Program-made: the position numbers and the translations under genes
Notes under the pieces: model-generated
Databases searched by the model: none
What the model saw: only the letters and a program-made list of their open reading frames with translations
What the model was told of the DNA's origin: nothing
Part shown: positions 46,691 through 57,355 of the stretch, in pieces
Position numbering within the stretch: the stretch's first letter is position 1
Layout: each line of letters begins with the position of its first letter
Origin: Erythroxylum novogranatense
Lineage: Eukaryota; Streptophyta; Magnoliopsida; Malpighiales; Erythroxylaceae
Assembly (NCBI GenBank): GCA_029891385.1
Contig: CM057224.1
Location: forward strand, 28,475,005-28,539,004
Direction of reading: 5' to 3'
DNA length: 64,000 nucleotides

Positions 46691-47480
46691 ACAGATATCT
46701 GATCTAGTGAAAAGCATTGCATACATTAAACTTCCAAATCCCTAATCATATGGAATGTTATGCATGCATTCAACCTCCTCTTAGATTTTAGGTGTTTGCT
46801 CCTTTGAAAGTTTGATTCCATGTTTAGTAGGTGTGAAACCCCTCTTTGAATCTTGCATGGTGAACTTATTAAGCGTATTCTCAATGTACGTTAATTGAGA
46901 CAAGGCTATTTGTTTATTCTTACGATCCCTTATAAGTTTGATCCTAAGAACATAGTTAGCCTCTCCCAAATCCTTCATTTAAAACTATTCATTCAGCCAT
47001 CATTAACTGTAGATAAGATGTCCACATCATTCCAAATGAATAGAATGTCATCAACATATAGGATTAGGAAAGTAACCTTGCCTTCTTGTATTATTTTATA
47101 AACACAAGACTCATCTAGGTTTTGTATGAATCCATAGGTGTTGATAGGCTTATAAAAAGTAATATTTCAAGACCTAGATGCTTGTTTAAGTGCATTAATG
47201 AACCTTTGCAACTTTCATACTTTATACTCATTCCCTAGCTTAACAAAACCCTCTAGTTGGTCCATAAAAACGATCTCCTCAAGATCCCCATTAAGAAATG
47301 CAATCTTGATGTTCATTTTCCATATTTCATAATCAAAATAGGTTGTTATGGCCAAAAAAATGCTGTTGGACCTAAGCATGCTAACCGGAGAAAAAATCTC
47401 CTCATAATCTATGCCCTCTTTTTGAGTATAGCCTTTAGCTACCAATCTAGATTTAAAGGTCTCTACCTTTCCACCTGATC
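46691..47480 (-). pseudogene. Copia B3 reverse transcriptase domain
   Basis: Three pieces are readable on the - strand. Residues [20 protein letters not shown] and an [18 protein letters not shown] block lie in 47215-47445. The catalytic YVDD is encoded at 47047-47058. The palm end with MKDLGEANYVL and a DRKNKQIALSQLTYIENTL block lies in 46781-46978. Stops and shifts separate them. The wording of the last block points to the Tork/Angela group of copia. Confidence 0.83.
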
Positions 47481-48655
47481 CTCTTTTCCTTTTATAGATC
47501 CATTTATAACCTATGGCTTTTATACCTGGTGGTAAATTTATAAGGATCTAGACTTCGTTAGCGTACATGGAATCTATTTCTGATTCCATTGCCTTGATCC
47601 ATTTTTCTGCATCAACATCATTAATAATCTGTCTATACATAATGAATCTATTTCTTCTTGGTCTGAGGTGACAATTAAGCCTTCTCCTAGACCTAGATAC
47701 CTATTTGGCTATCACACAACCCTCCCAGTATGTCTAAGCACTATTTAATGTTCAGGTTGCTCTTCTGATTCAACTCTTGAATCTATTTTGACATCTTATT
47801 CTATTTTATCCATATCAACTCTTAAATTGGATGAAATATCTAACTCCTTTATTACTACTTCACTTCTTCCTTTGTGATTTCTCACAAATTCTTTCTCTAA
47901 GAAGGTCGCATTTATTGACATAAATACCTTCATATCCTGAGGAATGTAAAAATAGTACCCTCAAGTTCCCGTAAGATATCCTACAAACAAACATATTTTT
48001 GACTTTGGTTTCGTCTTTGTGGATTCAGACTATAGAATATGGGCTGGGTAGCCCCAAGTCCTTAAGTGTCGTAATGAAGGCACTCGATCAGTCCACAACT
48101 CCCTAAGTGTTTTAGGCATCGATTAGGGTGGAGTAAAGTTGAGAAGATATGTTTTCATTTGTATGGTATATCCCCAGAATGATTCTGGAAGGCTAACATA
48201 AGACATAATCGATCTTACCATTTCCAATAGAGTCCTATCCCTCCTCTCATCTAAACCATTCTGTTGAGGTGTTTGAGGAGCTGACAAGTTAGAAACAATT
48301 CTATTGTCAATTAGAAATTGATGGAACTCTCCAAATAAGTATGTACCACCTCGATCCGATTGAAGTTGTTTTAATGGATTGCCTAGCTACTTCTCAGCTT
48401 CAACTTTCAATTCTTTGAACTTTTCGAAGGATTCACTCTTTTTATGCATTAAATACAAATCGCCATGTCTTAAGTAATCATCTGTAAAAGTTATAAAGTA
48501 TTCATAACCTCTTCTAACTTGTACGTTCATGGGCCACACACATCAGTATGTACAAGGTCCAACGTGGATTCAGATCTATTCCGTTTGGAAGGAAATGAGG
48601 CCTTGGTCATTTTTCCTTTAATACAAGATTCGTAAGTGGGTAATGCATCATTATC
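47481..48655 (-). pseudogene. Copia B3 integrase, strongly decayed
   Basis: No long frame survives. Position and nucleotide similarity to B1 6392-7241 and 10092-10260 identify the integrase C-terminal region (near 47850-48000), the core (near 48200-48500) and the Cys pair region (near 48620). The region around 48500 shows the uninterrupted site (attcataacctc) where solo LTR 1 landed in B1. Confidence 0.75.
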
Positions 48656-49089
48656 CTAGCCTGTAAGGATCCCATCCTTCACTAACCTTTCAAGTCTTTT
48701 CTGATTGATATGACCTATTCTTAAATGCCAAAGATATTTTGAATTTATGCTAGAGACATTGGATTGTCTTGGTTTTATCAATTCTGTGGTGTTTAGTGAG
48801 CCTATCATAGGTTTTATAAAGAACAATCCCTGTTTAATTATCGCATTACAAATAAAATCCTTATTCTCATATAATGAAACAACATTTTCAAAATATAAGA
48901 AATAACCAAATTTTATTAGGCAAAACATAGAAATCATGTTCCTTACAATCATTGGCATGTAATAAATATTCTCCAAATATAACCTATGTCTACTAGGAAA
49001 GTCCAAGATAACTACTCCCACTGATTCTGTTGAAACCTAAGATCCATCTACTATCTTGACTTGAAACTGACCTTAGGTAGTCTTTTCCT
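48656..49089 (-). pseudogene. Copia B3 pre-integrase and protease C-terminal region
   Basis: The frame 48656-49021 reads GVVILDFPSRHRLYLENIYY, then a SINSKYLWHLRIGHINQKRL block with the His pair of the integrase finger. It equals B1 10265-10700 and is open for 121 codons, longer than in B1 or B2. Confidence 0.82.
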
Positions 49090-49485
49090 TTAATGGAACC
49101 CTTGCAAAGAATTGCAAACATGGTTATTGGCTCCTGAATCTAGTATCCGAGAATCAAATAAATCTGCCACATTTCTAGTTCCTAACAAACTTAGGAAACT
49201 TATACCTTGCTTTCTTTTGAGGAACTTAAGGTAGATTGGAGAGTTTCTTTTCCATTGGCCCATCTCATCACAATGGAAACATTTTCCCTTGATTTTCTCT
49301 TTGGCCTTCTTTTTCATGGGATAGGCCTTGACCCTTGTTTGGGCCTTCTTTTTCATTGGACCCTTCTTCGTTTGCTTGCCCTTACCCTTGGGCTTAGAAG
49401 AAGATGCTACATTAGTTTCTAGCCCATAAGCCTTGATATTTAATTTCTCCTCCATACTTTGGAGGGTATTTATCAACTCACTCAA
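49090..49485 (-). pseudogene. Copia B3 gag C-terminus and protease active site; zinc knuckle broken
   Basis: The frame has a Lys-rich GKGKQTKKGPMKKK stretch and a zinc knuckle where CFHCDEMGQWKRNS replaces the expected His and last Cys (B2 keeps both). This is followed by a GTRNVADL block and ILDSGANNHVC, the protease site. Frame continuity from gag to protease shows the family used one polyprotein. Loss of two zinc ligands would prevent RNA binding, so B3 was dead before or soon after this change. Confidence 0.83.
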
Positions 49486-50030
49486 GGTGTAATCCTTATT
49501 GTTGAGCTCATAGTCTAACTTAAACTACTGAAAAGAAGAGTTTAAGCTATTGACGATCATAATCATTTGCATGTCTGCATCCATATCTGCCCCAAGCATC
49601 TTAGCCTTAGTGACTACAAAGATTCCCTTAAGCATGTAATCCTGAACTGGTTCACCAAGTTTTTGTCTGAGATTGTGAAAGGTTTAGATAGCTTCCACCC
49701 TTGCAGACCTGGTCCTCACATCAAACATCTTATGTAGGTGATGGACCATTGCACTAGCAGTTTTCATACAAGCAATTTTCTTTTGCAACATGCCACTAAC
49801 AGAAGCTAGAATATAACACTTAGTAGTCTTATTAACATTCTGCCATCACTCATGTTGTTGGACTAGCTCAGAATTTGAATCTCCACCAAGAGGTGTAGGC
49901 TCATTTTCAGTTAATACCTATGAAATTTGTTCATATTGAAGAACAATGTCTAGATTATATCTCCATTCATTAAAATTCTCCTCGTTTTCTAATTTTTTAT
50001 TTGTCAAGAGAAAAGTAAGTGGATTCATTT
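49486..50030 (-). pseudogene. Copia B3 gag N-terminal part
   Basis: Nucleotide similarity to B2 29584-30159 identifies gag. Frames are short because of indels. The start region near 50030 (atgaatccacttact on the - strand) is conserved. Confidence 0.75.
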
Positions 50031-50640
50031 TATGGTCATTATGTCCAAAAATATAAATTATTAAAGAATAAGCAGACTAGTAAACAATATTGGAACTTTG
50101 TATAAAATCATGATGCATGTATGCATGATGATAGATTTAACAAAATTTAAAAAATTATATCTTTATACAACAGTTTATTTTCTTATCTATAACGGACAAA
50201 GTGATAGTGAGCCATCTTATCTATTAAAAGAAAAACTAGAACCTTTCCATTAAAAAAACTGTCAAGCATCTTTATGCCTAACTTTTAAATAAGCGTCATC
50301 ATTTAGTTCATATTTTTACCAAACAGAGCTACGATAGGTAGGTTATTGATAAAACATGTTGAGTGTGTAACCATTTAATTCATCCACTAAAGGTACTTGA
50401 AAACCATGCCTCGATGGGAGGTCACATTTGCTACCAATGAGTGGACTTATCCTTAAGGAAACCTAAGCCATGCAAGATCTAGGATTCATGCCCTTCGGCG
50501 GGGAGTAACACTTCACCATGTGCAAGTGGGCCATCATATGTAGACCGTGGACTCTCACATGAGCATCCACTCCCACTCAATATTTTTGGGCTTTAAGTTT
50601 TAATCAATACCATCTTGTCTAGATGCAATTTATTATCCAT
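50031..50640 (-). other. Copia B3 leader, truncated
   Basis: It matches the B2 leader up to the stretch equivalent to about 30770 and then stops at 50640, where the Athila-like LTR begins with TGATTGAGCC. The primer-binding site and 5' LTR of B3 are not in the window. The last five bases tccat are the candidate left target duplication of the Athila-like element. Confidence 0.78.
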
Positions 50641-52161
50641 TGATTGAGCCCAAGTTTATTATGTAAATTTGCGACACTTTCATGGACTTTACTATACTTT
50701 TTGACTCCTAATTCTTGATTTTGTGCTTAAATTAACCCTTGAGTATGCACTTTTATTTTATGCAATTTGATAGTAAAAATTGTCACAATTGTTATTAATT
50801 GCATTTCTTAAATTTTCTAAGAACAATTGATACTGCAAATTGCTAATGTTGATTGTAGGAACCTCAAGGGGAAGGGAGTCAATGTGTTGAATTGAACTCA
50901 ACAGGAGACTAGAGCTTTCGGGAAAAGTTCACCGCAACGAGCCCATCTGTCGCCGCGGTGAAACATGAAGAATCCAGGCTGAGCTTTCGGGAAAAATTCA
51001 CTGTGGCGAAGATTAATTCTTTCATCGCGACGAAGGATCCAGAATACACGCAAAACCTTTTGGGAAAGTACATCGCGGCGAACTTAAATGTCAGCGAAAA
51101 CGTCAAAAACCCAAATATTTTTGGAAAAATCTCTCATTTTTTTGACCCGACCCATGGACCTAAAGTTTAAAAACCTGTCAAATTAGGTTATGAAAAAAAG
51201 ATTCTTGACAGAAGAGCCGACACCCACATCACACATACACCTCTCATCTCTCTTACTCTCGACCTTCATCCATCAACCATTTTTACTTTTCATCGTCGCT
51301 CTCATAATTTGTTGCTGTTGCCATGGACACTATCAGTGTGTCTACAGTTGTGGGTGCTCTCGGAGTGATGCTTGGCTAAGGACCATTTCCTCTTAAAGAT
51401 GTAGTGATGGCTTGAGTTCAATGGGCTTCAAAGGGGAGTAGTTCATTTATGTTTGACTACATTGTTATGAACTCTTTAGTTAGGATTTATGCTTTGTAGT
51501 TAGATTTTCTTGATTATAGTTTAATCAAGTATTGTGTTATGGATTGGTTAATGTAAAACCTTGAGCTTTAATATATGAAGTTTCGTATATGTCTTTTTGG
51601 TGATTTTGTTAATTATCTTTTATTTGCCTAGTTGTGTTTGATATTGAGATGATGTTAGATCACAAATTGACCACTTACATTAACTTACCTATTGCACACA
51701 CTAAGATGCATTCAACAAGGTTTTAAGAAATGGAGTTCATTCATTAAAACCTTGGACTTAAAGAGTTCTTTAAGGTTTATCATTTGAAAACTTAGTGATT
51801 TTCACTCCTATTAAGATTTGTTTTGAACTATGATAGCCAAAGCTCATTTTCTAGAAGATTTTATCATATTTGATCATTGTTTGATTTTTCACTTTTCATT
51901 TCCCGAAAATCCAAAAATACCTTCTTATATACTTTTCTTTCATTTGGTTCAATTTCCTTAGTTTTATCAAAATAATCCAAAACCCCACTATTACAAATTC
52001 AGTTTGCATTTCATGACAATTAGGCTAGCTTAGATCATTTGCTCTAGGTTTCGATTAAGTGAGACGACTCGAGGTTGCATTCTATATTGCAATCCTTGGA
52101 ATTAAAATTTTTTATTCGGTTTCCAAGGGAGTAACCCAAAGACTAAGCCACGACCCAATCA
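50641..52161 (+). repeat. Athila-like 5' LTR, 1521 bp
   Basis: It starts TGATTGAGCC directly after truncated copia B3 and ends CAATCA just before a primer-binding site. Its first 300 bp match the - strand of 37380-37640. CpG-rich words (caccgcaacg, cgccgcggtg, catcgcgacg, catcgcggcg) lie at 50926-51080. The small frames inside (50958-51170, 51190-51396) are not recognisable proteins. Confidence 0.78.
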
Positions 52162-52164
52162 AAA

Positions 52165-52182
52165 TGACGCCATTGCCGGAGA
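52165..52182 (+). other. Primer-binding site, Athila/Tat type (degenerate)
   Basis: The sequence tgacgccattgccggaga resembles the tggcgccgttgccgggga site typical of Athila and Tat gypsy elements, with changes that look like C-to-T decay. Confidence 0.8.
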
Positions 52183-52525
52183 GCCAAGCAATTGGTTTTC
52201 TTTAGGTTAGCCGTAGTCATCTTTATTTGTCGATAATGATAGGAATCTTTTCCTTTAGATTTCATTTTGGATAGTTTCATTTCATACCTGTCCATAGTAT
52301 AGTTTCTGATTTTTCTTCGCATAGCATACATTTTGAAAACACAAACAAAAGCATACTTTCACAGTTGGATTTTTCATGCTTAGCATCTTTCATACATACC
52401 CATCTTCATACATACTTCTACACATCATACACTCGCATCCTTCACATCTCGCCGTTTTATTTGATTTTGTGTGTTTGTGAGTAAATTTTGTTACAATTTC
52501 TTTCATTTGACTTGTTTTTTTTTGC

Positions 52526-53036
52526 ATGCCCCAGAGAGCTAGACTTGTTCCTTTCCAACCTGAGATTGAGAGACGCCTAAGGAAGATTAGAAAAGAGAGG
52601 AAAGAACAAGAGAGAAGTAAGGTAGTTGTGGAAGAGGAGTCGAATCAGCCAACTAGTGAGAGTGAGTCAAGAGAAAGAGTGATCATGGCTGAGAACCCTA
52701 CTTTTATACAAAATCCTAAATTTCATGCTAACTAACCCAAAAATGGCGATAATGGAGGAAATGGAGAGCATGAGCGAGTTGGAGAGAACAATGGGAATCA
52801 TAAACTGAGAACCATTAGGGAGGCAACAACTTATGATGTGAATTATGATACATTTACCGCTGCTTGTCTTAATTTTGATGTTAACTTTGAAGTGAAAGGA
52901 TTACTTATTAATTCTCTTCCTAAATTTCATGGCTTGGCAGGAGAAGATCCCTACATGCACCTACAATCCTTGTCTATGATCTGTCAAAGTATGAAGCCAG
53001 TGGGAGCTTCATTAGATCAAGTTCTATAGAAGGTCG
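52526..53036 (+). pseudogene. Athila-like gag N-terminal part
   Basis: The frame from 52526 starts MPQRARLVPFQPEIERR, followed by a charged RKIRKERKEQ stretch, and stops at 52735. After the stop the frame 52838-53029 reads LPKFHGLAGEDPYMHL, a hallmark of Athila-type gag (capsid-like domain), and a MICQSMKP block. Gag forms the virus-like particle. It is broken by the stop near 52735 and cut at about 53036, where unrelated sequence follows. A leader of about 340 bp rich in catac words (52183-52525) precedes it. Confidence 0.78.
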
Positions 53037-54459
53037 CTTAGAGTTCGAACCTCTCGTCAACAAGAAAAAAAGAAAAGGAAAGAGTTGATTCATGGCGAAA
53101 ACTCTGAAGACAACATCTCAGGCAACCAGGTCCTTAGTTTCAATTTTGAGAGAAGAATCACCAAAATTGGCTAAAGTGATAGAAATAAGGAAGAAATTGG
53201 AGTTTGAGAAAGTAAAACCTCAACCTCAACAGACTTCCAGATTGATTAAGGAGAATAAAAGGGAGAAAATCAATACTAGAAAGAACACTCCTACTGCTGT
53301 TCAGAAGAAGAAGAAGACAGTGGAACGTAGTCCAACACAGGTCAATACTTCTTGACTGTTAAGAAAAGAAGACTTGAGAGTCAAGATTATTGAAGAAATT
53401 CAACCTATCAGGAGTAGCAATTCAATAATAATCAGAGAAATCCCAAAAAGGTCAGTCAAGATACAATTTCAACCTATACTGGTAAATAGTAGTACCATGC
53501 ATATGTTGAGTGAGGACGAGAAAAGTATGTATAATGTTATAAAGGATGAAGAAACCAGACCATACCCCTCACAGATGACAAAGTAGAAGTACAATATTTT
53601 TCCATTCACAAGGAAAACTGTAATCAAGGTTGTGCCTGATATTCAACCTCGACCTTTCATTGTTCGCAATAAGGATAAAGGGAAGAAGAAAATGTATCCT
53701 GAAAGGATAAATGATATGATAGATGAACAGATTGAAGTTGAAGTGAGAAACATTGATGAAACATGTTATGCAGTCCAGCAGACTAGAACGTATGTTTCCC
53801 ATTTCATTTCAACGGCGTCAGGAAACAAGTGTGATCAGCAAACCACTGAAGATTCTTTTGAAGTAGGTGGAAGACTTTTAGAAGGGCTGTACAGATCCAT
53901 TAAGGTTGGAGATTGAAGCTACTCAGTAGAGTTCCTTATGCTTCTCATTATGTACATTAGACCTTTATCAATTGTGTCTTCATTTGGTGATGCTCTACAC
54001 CTATTGGGAAGAAAAGTTCCAGACTAATTGGCCCTGATGATCTTGATCTTCCAGAACCTAACCTATCTGTTCAACCTCCTACCATTACAATAATTAAACC
54101 AGATGTTACATCTTCATAAGCATATACTACGACTGTTGGTGTTGAAGTCGTACAATAGAAGCCAGATGAAGATATTAAAGAGAAAGTTGATTATCTGTAT
54201 GCTTCTGTGGGTGATTTGCATAAAGAAGTAGCGGATATTCGACAAGATATCAAGTCACTTCGATTGAGATGAGAAAAATGTTTTCTGAAGTTATGAAGCA
54301 TCTGTGATCATGATTCTTTTTGATCAATAACAAATAGGGGGAGAAAGGAGAAGACGAAGAAGAAATGACAAAGATAGGGAGAGAAGAAGAAAAGAAAAAG
54401 AAAACACAACAAAAGATGGGAGATAAAATCTATTTTTTCTATGATTATTTGTTATCATC
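53037..54459 (+). pseudogene. Accessory (env-like position) region of a SIRE/Maximus-type copia
   Basis: Three open pieces (53092-53355, 53374-53586, 53632-53916) and a broken stretch to about 54310 lie just before a purine tract and a SIRE-type LTR. The first begins MAKTLKTTSQATRSLV and is Lys-rich. Near 54170-54270 an EKVDYLYASVGDLHKEVADI heptad-like stretch suggests a coiled coil. SIRE/Maximus elements often carry an extra ORF here, sometimes called envelope-like. I recognise it by position and composition, not by a defining motif. The left junction with the Athila-like gag is between 53030 and 53091. Confidence 0.5.
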
Positions 54460-54473
54460 AAAAAGGGGGAGAT
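54460..54473 (+). other. Polypurine tract, SIRE/Maximus type
   Basis: The tract aaaaagggggagat lies immediately before the LTR TGTTAAGTC. The atcatcaaaaagggggagat context is typical of SIRE-type copia elements. Confidence 0.85.
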
Positions 54474-55581
54474 TGTTAAGTCAAAATGACTTTACGATTA
54501 ATTTTGATGAAAACCAAATAAAGATGAAGCTGAAGAAAAGTGAGACGGAGGCAAAAGCAAAGTGAGATGGAAGCAAAAGCAAAGTGAGACGGAAGCAAAA
54601 AAAAATGAGACGGAAGCGAAAATAAAAATAAGACGGAAGCAAAAGAAAAATGAGATGGAAGCGAAAGTAAAAATGAGACGAAAGCAAAATGAGACGAAAG
54701 CGAAGCAAAAATGAGACAGAAGAAAAAATGAGATGGAAGGAAAATGAGACAGAAGCAAAAGCAAAATGAGACGGAAGGAAAATAAAACGGAAACAAAAGC
54801 AAAATGAGACAGAAGGAAAATGAGACGGAAGCAAAAGAAATGAGACGGAAGAGTAAAAATGAGACAGAAGCCAAAATGAGACCGAAGCCAAATCAAAATG
54901 AGACAAAAGAAAAAATGAGAAGGAAGCAATATGAGAAGGAAGCGAAGCAAAAATTAGACGAAGGAGTCGAAGATGAAGAATCAAATCAATTTGAGTTAGT
55001 TACAGAACTTAACTAAATAATCGTTTCTTTAAATATTAAGAATCAAGAAGAAAGAAGCAGTTATCAAGAAGAAATTGAAGATGAAGACTATAAATATGAG
55101 TCGAAGTCGAAGACTGAAAGAGTTAGTGATTTTTTTAGTGATATTCAAAAGCTAAATACTGTATTTGTACGAAAACACGAGAGATATATTTTCTGTAACA
55201 AAGCTCACAATATCTTTCTATAAGAAAGAAGAATAGTTGAGAGCCTGAAGAGGCTAAGTGAGAAAAAGAATACTTGCTGTACGAGACCTGAAGAGGCTCA
55301 GTAAAAAGAATACTTGTACTGTTATGAAGTATAGTGAAATCTCAGAAGGGATTCTAAGGATTGGACGTAGCCCATGGTTTAGGGTGAACCAGTATAAAAT
55401 TGCTTTGTCGATTCTCTCTTAACTCTTAACTCTAGTTTCTATTACTGACATAAATACTTCATAATATTGTTTGTCAATCGTTTTGAGAAAGCAAAATTTT
55501 TAAAAGGGGATTGTATTAAAAAAATCCGAATACACAATTCAACCCCCTCTTCTTGTGCGCTTTGTATATCATATACTAACA
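54474..55581 (+). repeat. SIRE/Maximus-type LTR, 1108 bp, with interior on both sides
   Basis: It starts TGTTAAGTC after the purine tract and ends ATACTAACA. Upstream is the 3' part of an element; downstream is gag, so this one LTR serves as 3' LTR to the left and 5' LTR to the right. It contains a large purine-rich minisatellite (54530-54965). The size is normal for the group. Confidence 0.75.
54530..54965 (+). repeat. Purine-rich minisatellite, aaaatgagacggaagc type
   Basis: About 25 irregular units of 14-22 bp with the core aaatgagacggaagc. It creates three overlapping antisense frames (54476-54984, Phe/Ser/Leu-rich) and a sense frame with NETEAK repeats; these are composition artefacts. 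Confidence 0.92.
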
Positions 55582-56017
55582 TGTGATTCACTTCAGAGCT
55601 CTCGAGAGAACCTATGATAATCAAGATCATGTTTGGAAGATTCTTAGAAGCCTACCAAAAAGATGGAGACCTAAAGTCATCGCATTACAAGAAGCTAACG
55701 ACCTGAACATATTAAAGCTTGATGAATTGCTTGGATCCTTGAAGATACATGAAGTAGAGTTTGAGGCAGAAGATAAACCCAGAAGGGATAAATCTATAGC
55801 ATTGAAAGTTGGAAAAAAGAATCACAAGATTTATAGAAAGAGAAGTTCATCATCGAAAGCTTTGAAGATCGAAGAAGTCAAGAATGACGACTCCAGTGAG
55901 TCTGAACAAGATTCAAGCGAAGAAGATGATAAATTATCTTTTATCTTAAGAAAGATCAGACGCATGTGGAAGAAGAAAGCAAGAGGAAATAAAGAGTTTT
56001 CTTTCAAGAAGATTAAC
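55582..56017 (+). pseudogene. SIRE/Maximus-type copia gag, middle part
   Basis: The open frame reads ERTYDNQDHVWKILRSLPKR, a DLNILKLDELLGSLKIHE block, then an acidic Ser/Glu-rich stretch and a KKKARGNKEFSFKK basic end, typical of SIRE gag before its zinc knuckle. The gag N-terminus is missing: gag sequence begins about 20 bp after the LTR, where tcagagctct may be the tail of the primer-binding site. The frame is cut at 56017 by the next LTR (TGTTGGGCC), so its predicted C-terminal residues beyond that are LTR sequence. A GTG begins the frame, so no start codon is implied. Confidence 0.8.
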
Positions 56018-57355
56018 TGTTGGGCCCCGAAATTTTTTTATATATTTGAATTAATTATTTATTGATTTATGGATTTATTCATTAATTATTTTTATTTTTG
56101 CCTTAATTGATTTAATTATGCGTTTACATAGACATTTTTTATGTTGGGCTTAGGAATTAGAAGTTAGGAACTAAATGGAGGTTAGAATTAAATGTTGGAA
56201 AGAATGGGTTTTATGGAATAAGTGGAATAATAAGGAGGATTAGAAATAAGTGGATTGATGTAGTGGGCTTGTGAGGAGGAGAGCCCAAAGGGATTGTAAG
56301 AAGGGTATCAAAACTACATAGTTTTGAGGTAGGGCTTTAAAGAGGAGTTAAATGAGTTAAGTTGTTAAGGAGAAGAGGAAGTGTCGTAGAGAAAGAAAAG
56401 AAGAGAAGAAGAAAAACGAGAGAAGAAGGAAGAGGACCTTCGACTAAGTGGAAGAGAGTCGTAGGGAGGAAGAAAGAAGGAGAAAAGAGAAGAAATCGAC
56501 TTGTTAGAGGTAAGTTCCATCTTTTTTATGATAGGTTCATAAATGGTGTAGGATGGAAGTTAGGGTTTGTGTAGGGTTTGTAGAAAGAAAGAAGAGAAGG
56601 TGAGATCTATGGATTTTTGAGATTTCTAAGCTAAGATCTTGGGTATTCTAGCTTAAATGTCCTATGGGTAGGTTAGGTTTAAAGTTTATTTTCATCCTTG
56701 CTTGATTTATGAGTATTATGGCCTTCTTTGAAAATGTATTTATTGAATGAAGTATGATTTAACTGAAGGAACTCAAGAAAACCCCACTCAAGACAAGGAG
56801 GAAGGGAAATCTTGAATTTGGATACCGACGATAGGTGGGTAACATTTTTTATAGTTGTTGTGTAATGGGCAAATGCCCTATGTGTGCTATCTTTGATAAT
56901 TATGTGCATATTGAAAGTGTATTTCCTTTGATTTGAAAGTAAAGTGTGAAACTATGATGATTCGAAAGAATGAAAGAAGCATAAAATGCTAGCCTTGCGC
57001 TTAAATATGTGATCATAAATTGGTTGTGATTGGGCGAGAGAGAACCTACTTCGATAAGTCATGTGCACGTTGACCCCTTTTGCCTTCTCCCGGCAGCCCG
57101 CTTGTGGCCCACGAGATTCGAAAATGGACTCGTTGTGTTTACGATAAACTTCGGTTTATTCGTTGTGTTTAAGGAACTCTCGAGCCAAATGTGTGCATTC
57201 CATCATTTATTGTGTTTATGATGCATAACATGTGTTTGATTGATATGAACTCTCATATTATGCTTGTGTGATGATTTTGGATTATTTGAGCTTTATATGA
57301 TAAACTGCTATTGTTTCGGATTGTTAATGATTTGTTGTGTGGCTCATTACTCGAT
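56018..57355 (+). repeat. Tekay-like LTR, left part
   Basis: It starts TGTTGGGCCCCGAAATTTT, similar to the start of the Tekay LTR read from 60689 (TGTTAGCCCCAAAATTTT), and shares with it a gggcttaa...aattaaatg-type stretch. It is interrupted at 57356 by the Tekay element. The candidate left target duplication is ttaac (56013-56017). Frames 56362-56574 and 57030-57221 are not recognisable. Confidence 0.72.

Noticed and set aside
53092..54310. A possible host gene or a true viral envelope
   Set aside because: Position just before a SIRE-type purine tract and LTR explains it as the accessory region of a retrotransposon; there is no signal peptide, clear membrane segment or fusion motif.
54476..54984. 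Three overlapping antisense ORFs of 132-167 codons, hydrophobic and Phe/Ser/Leu-rich, looking like a membrane protein
   Set aside because: They are the complement of the purine-rich minisatellite. All three frames are open because the repeat lacks stop words, and no family features exist.
56362..56574. A 70-codon basic ORF as a small nuclear protein
   Set aside because: It is inside a Tekay-like LTR; the basic composition comes from an aga/gaa-rich stretch.
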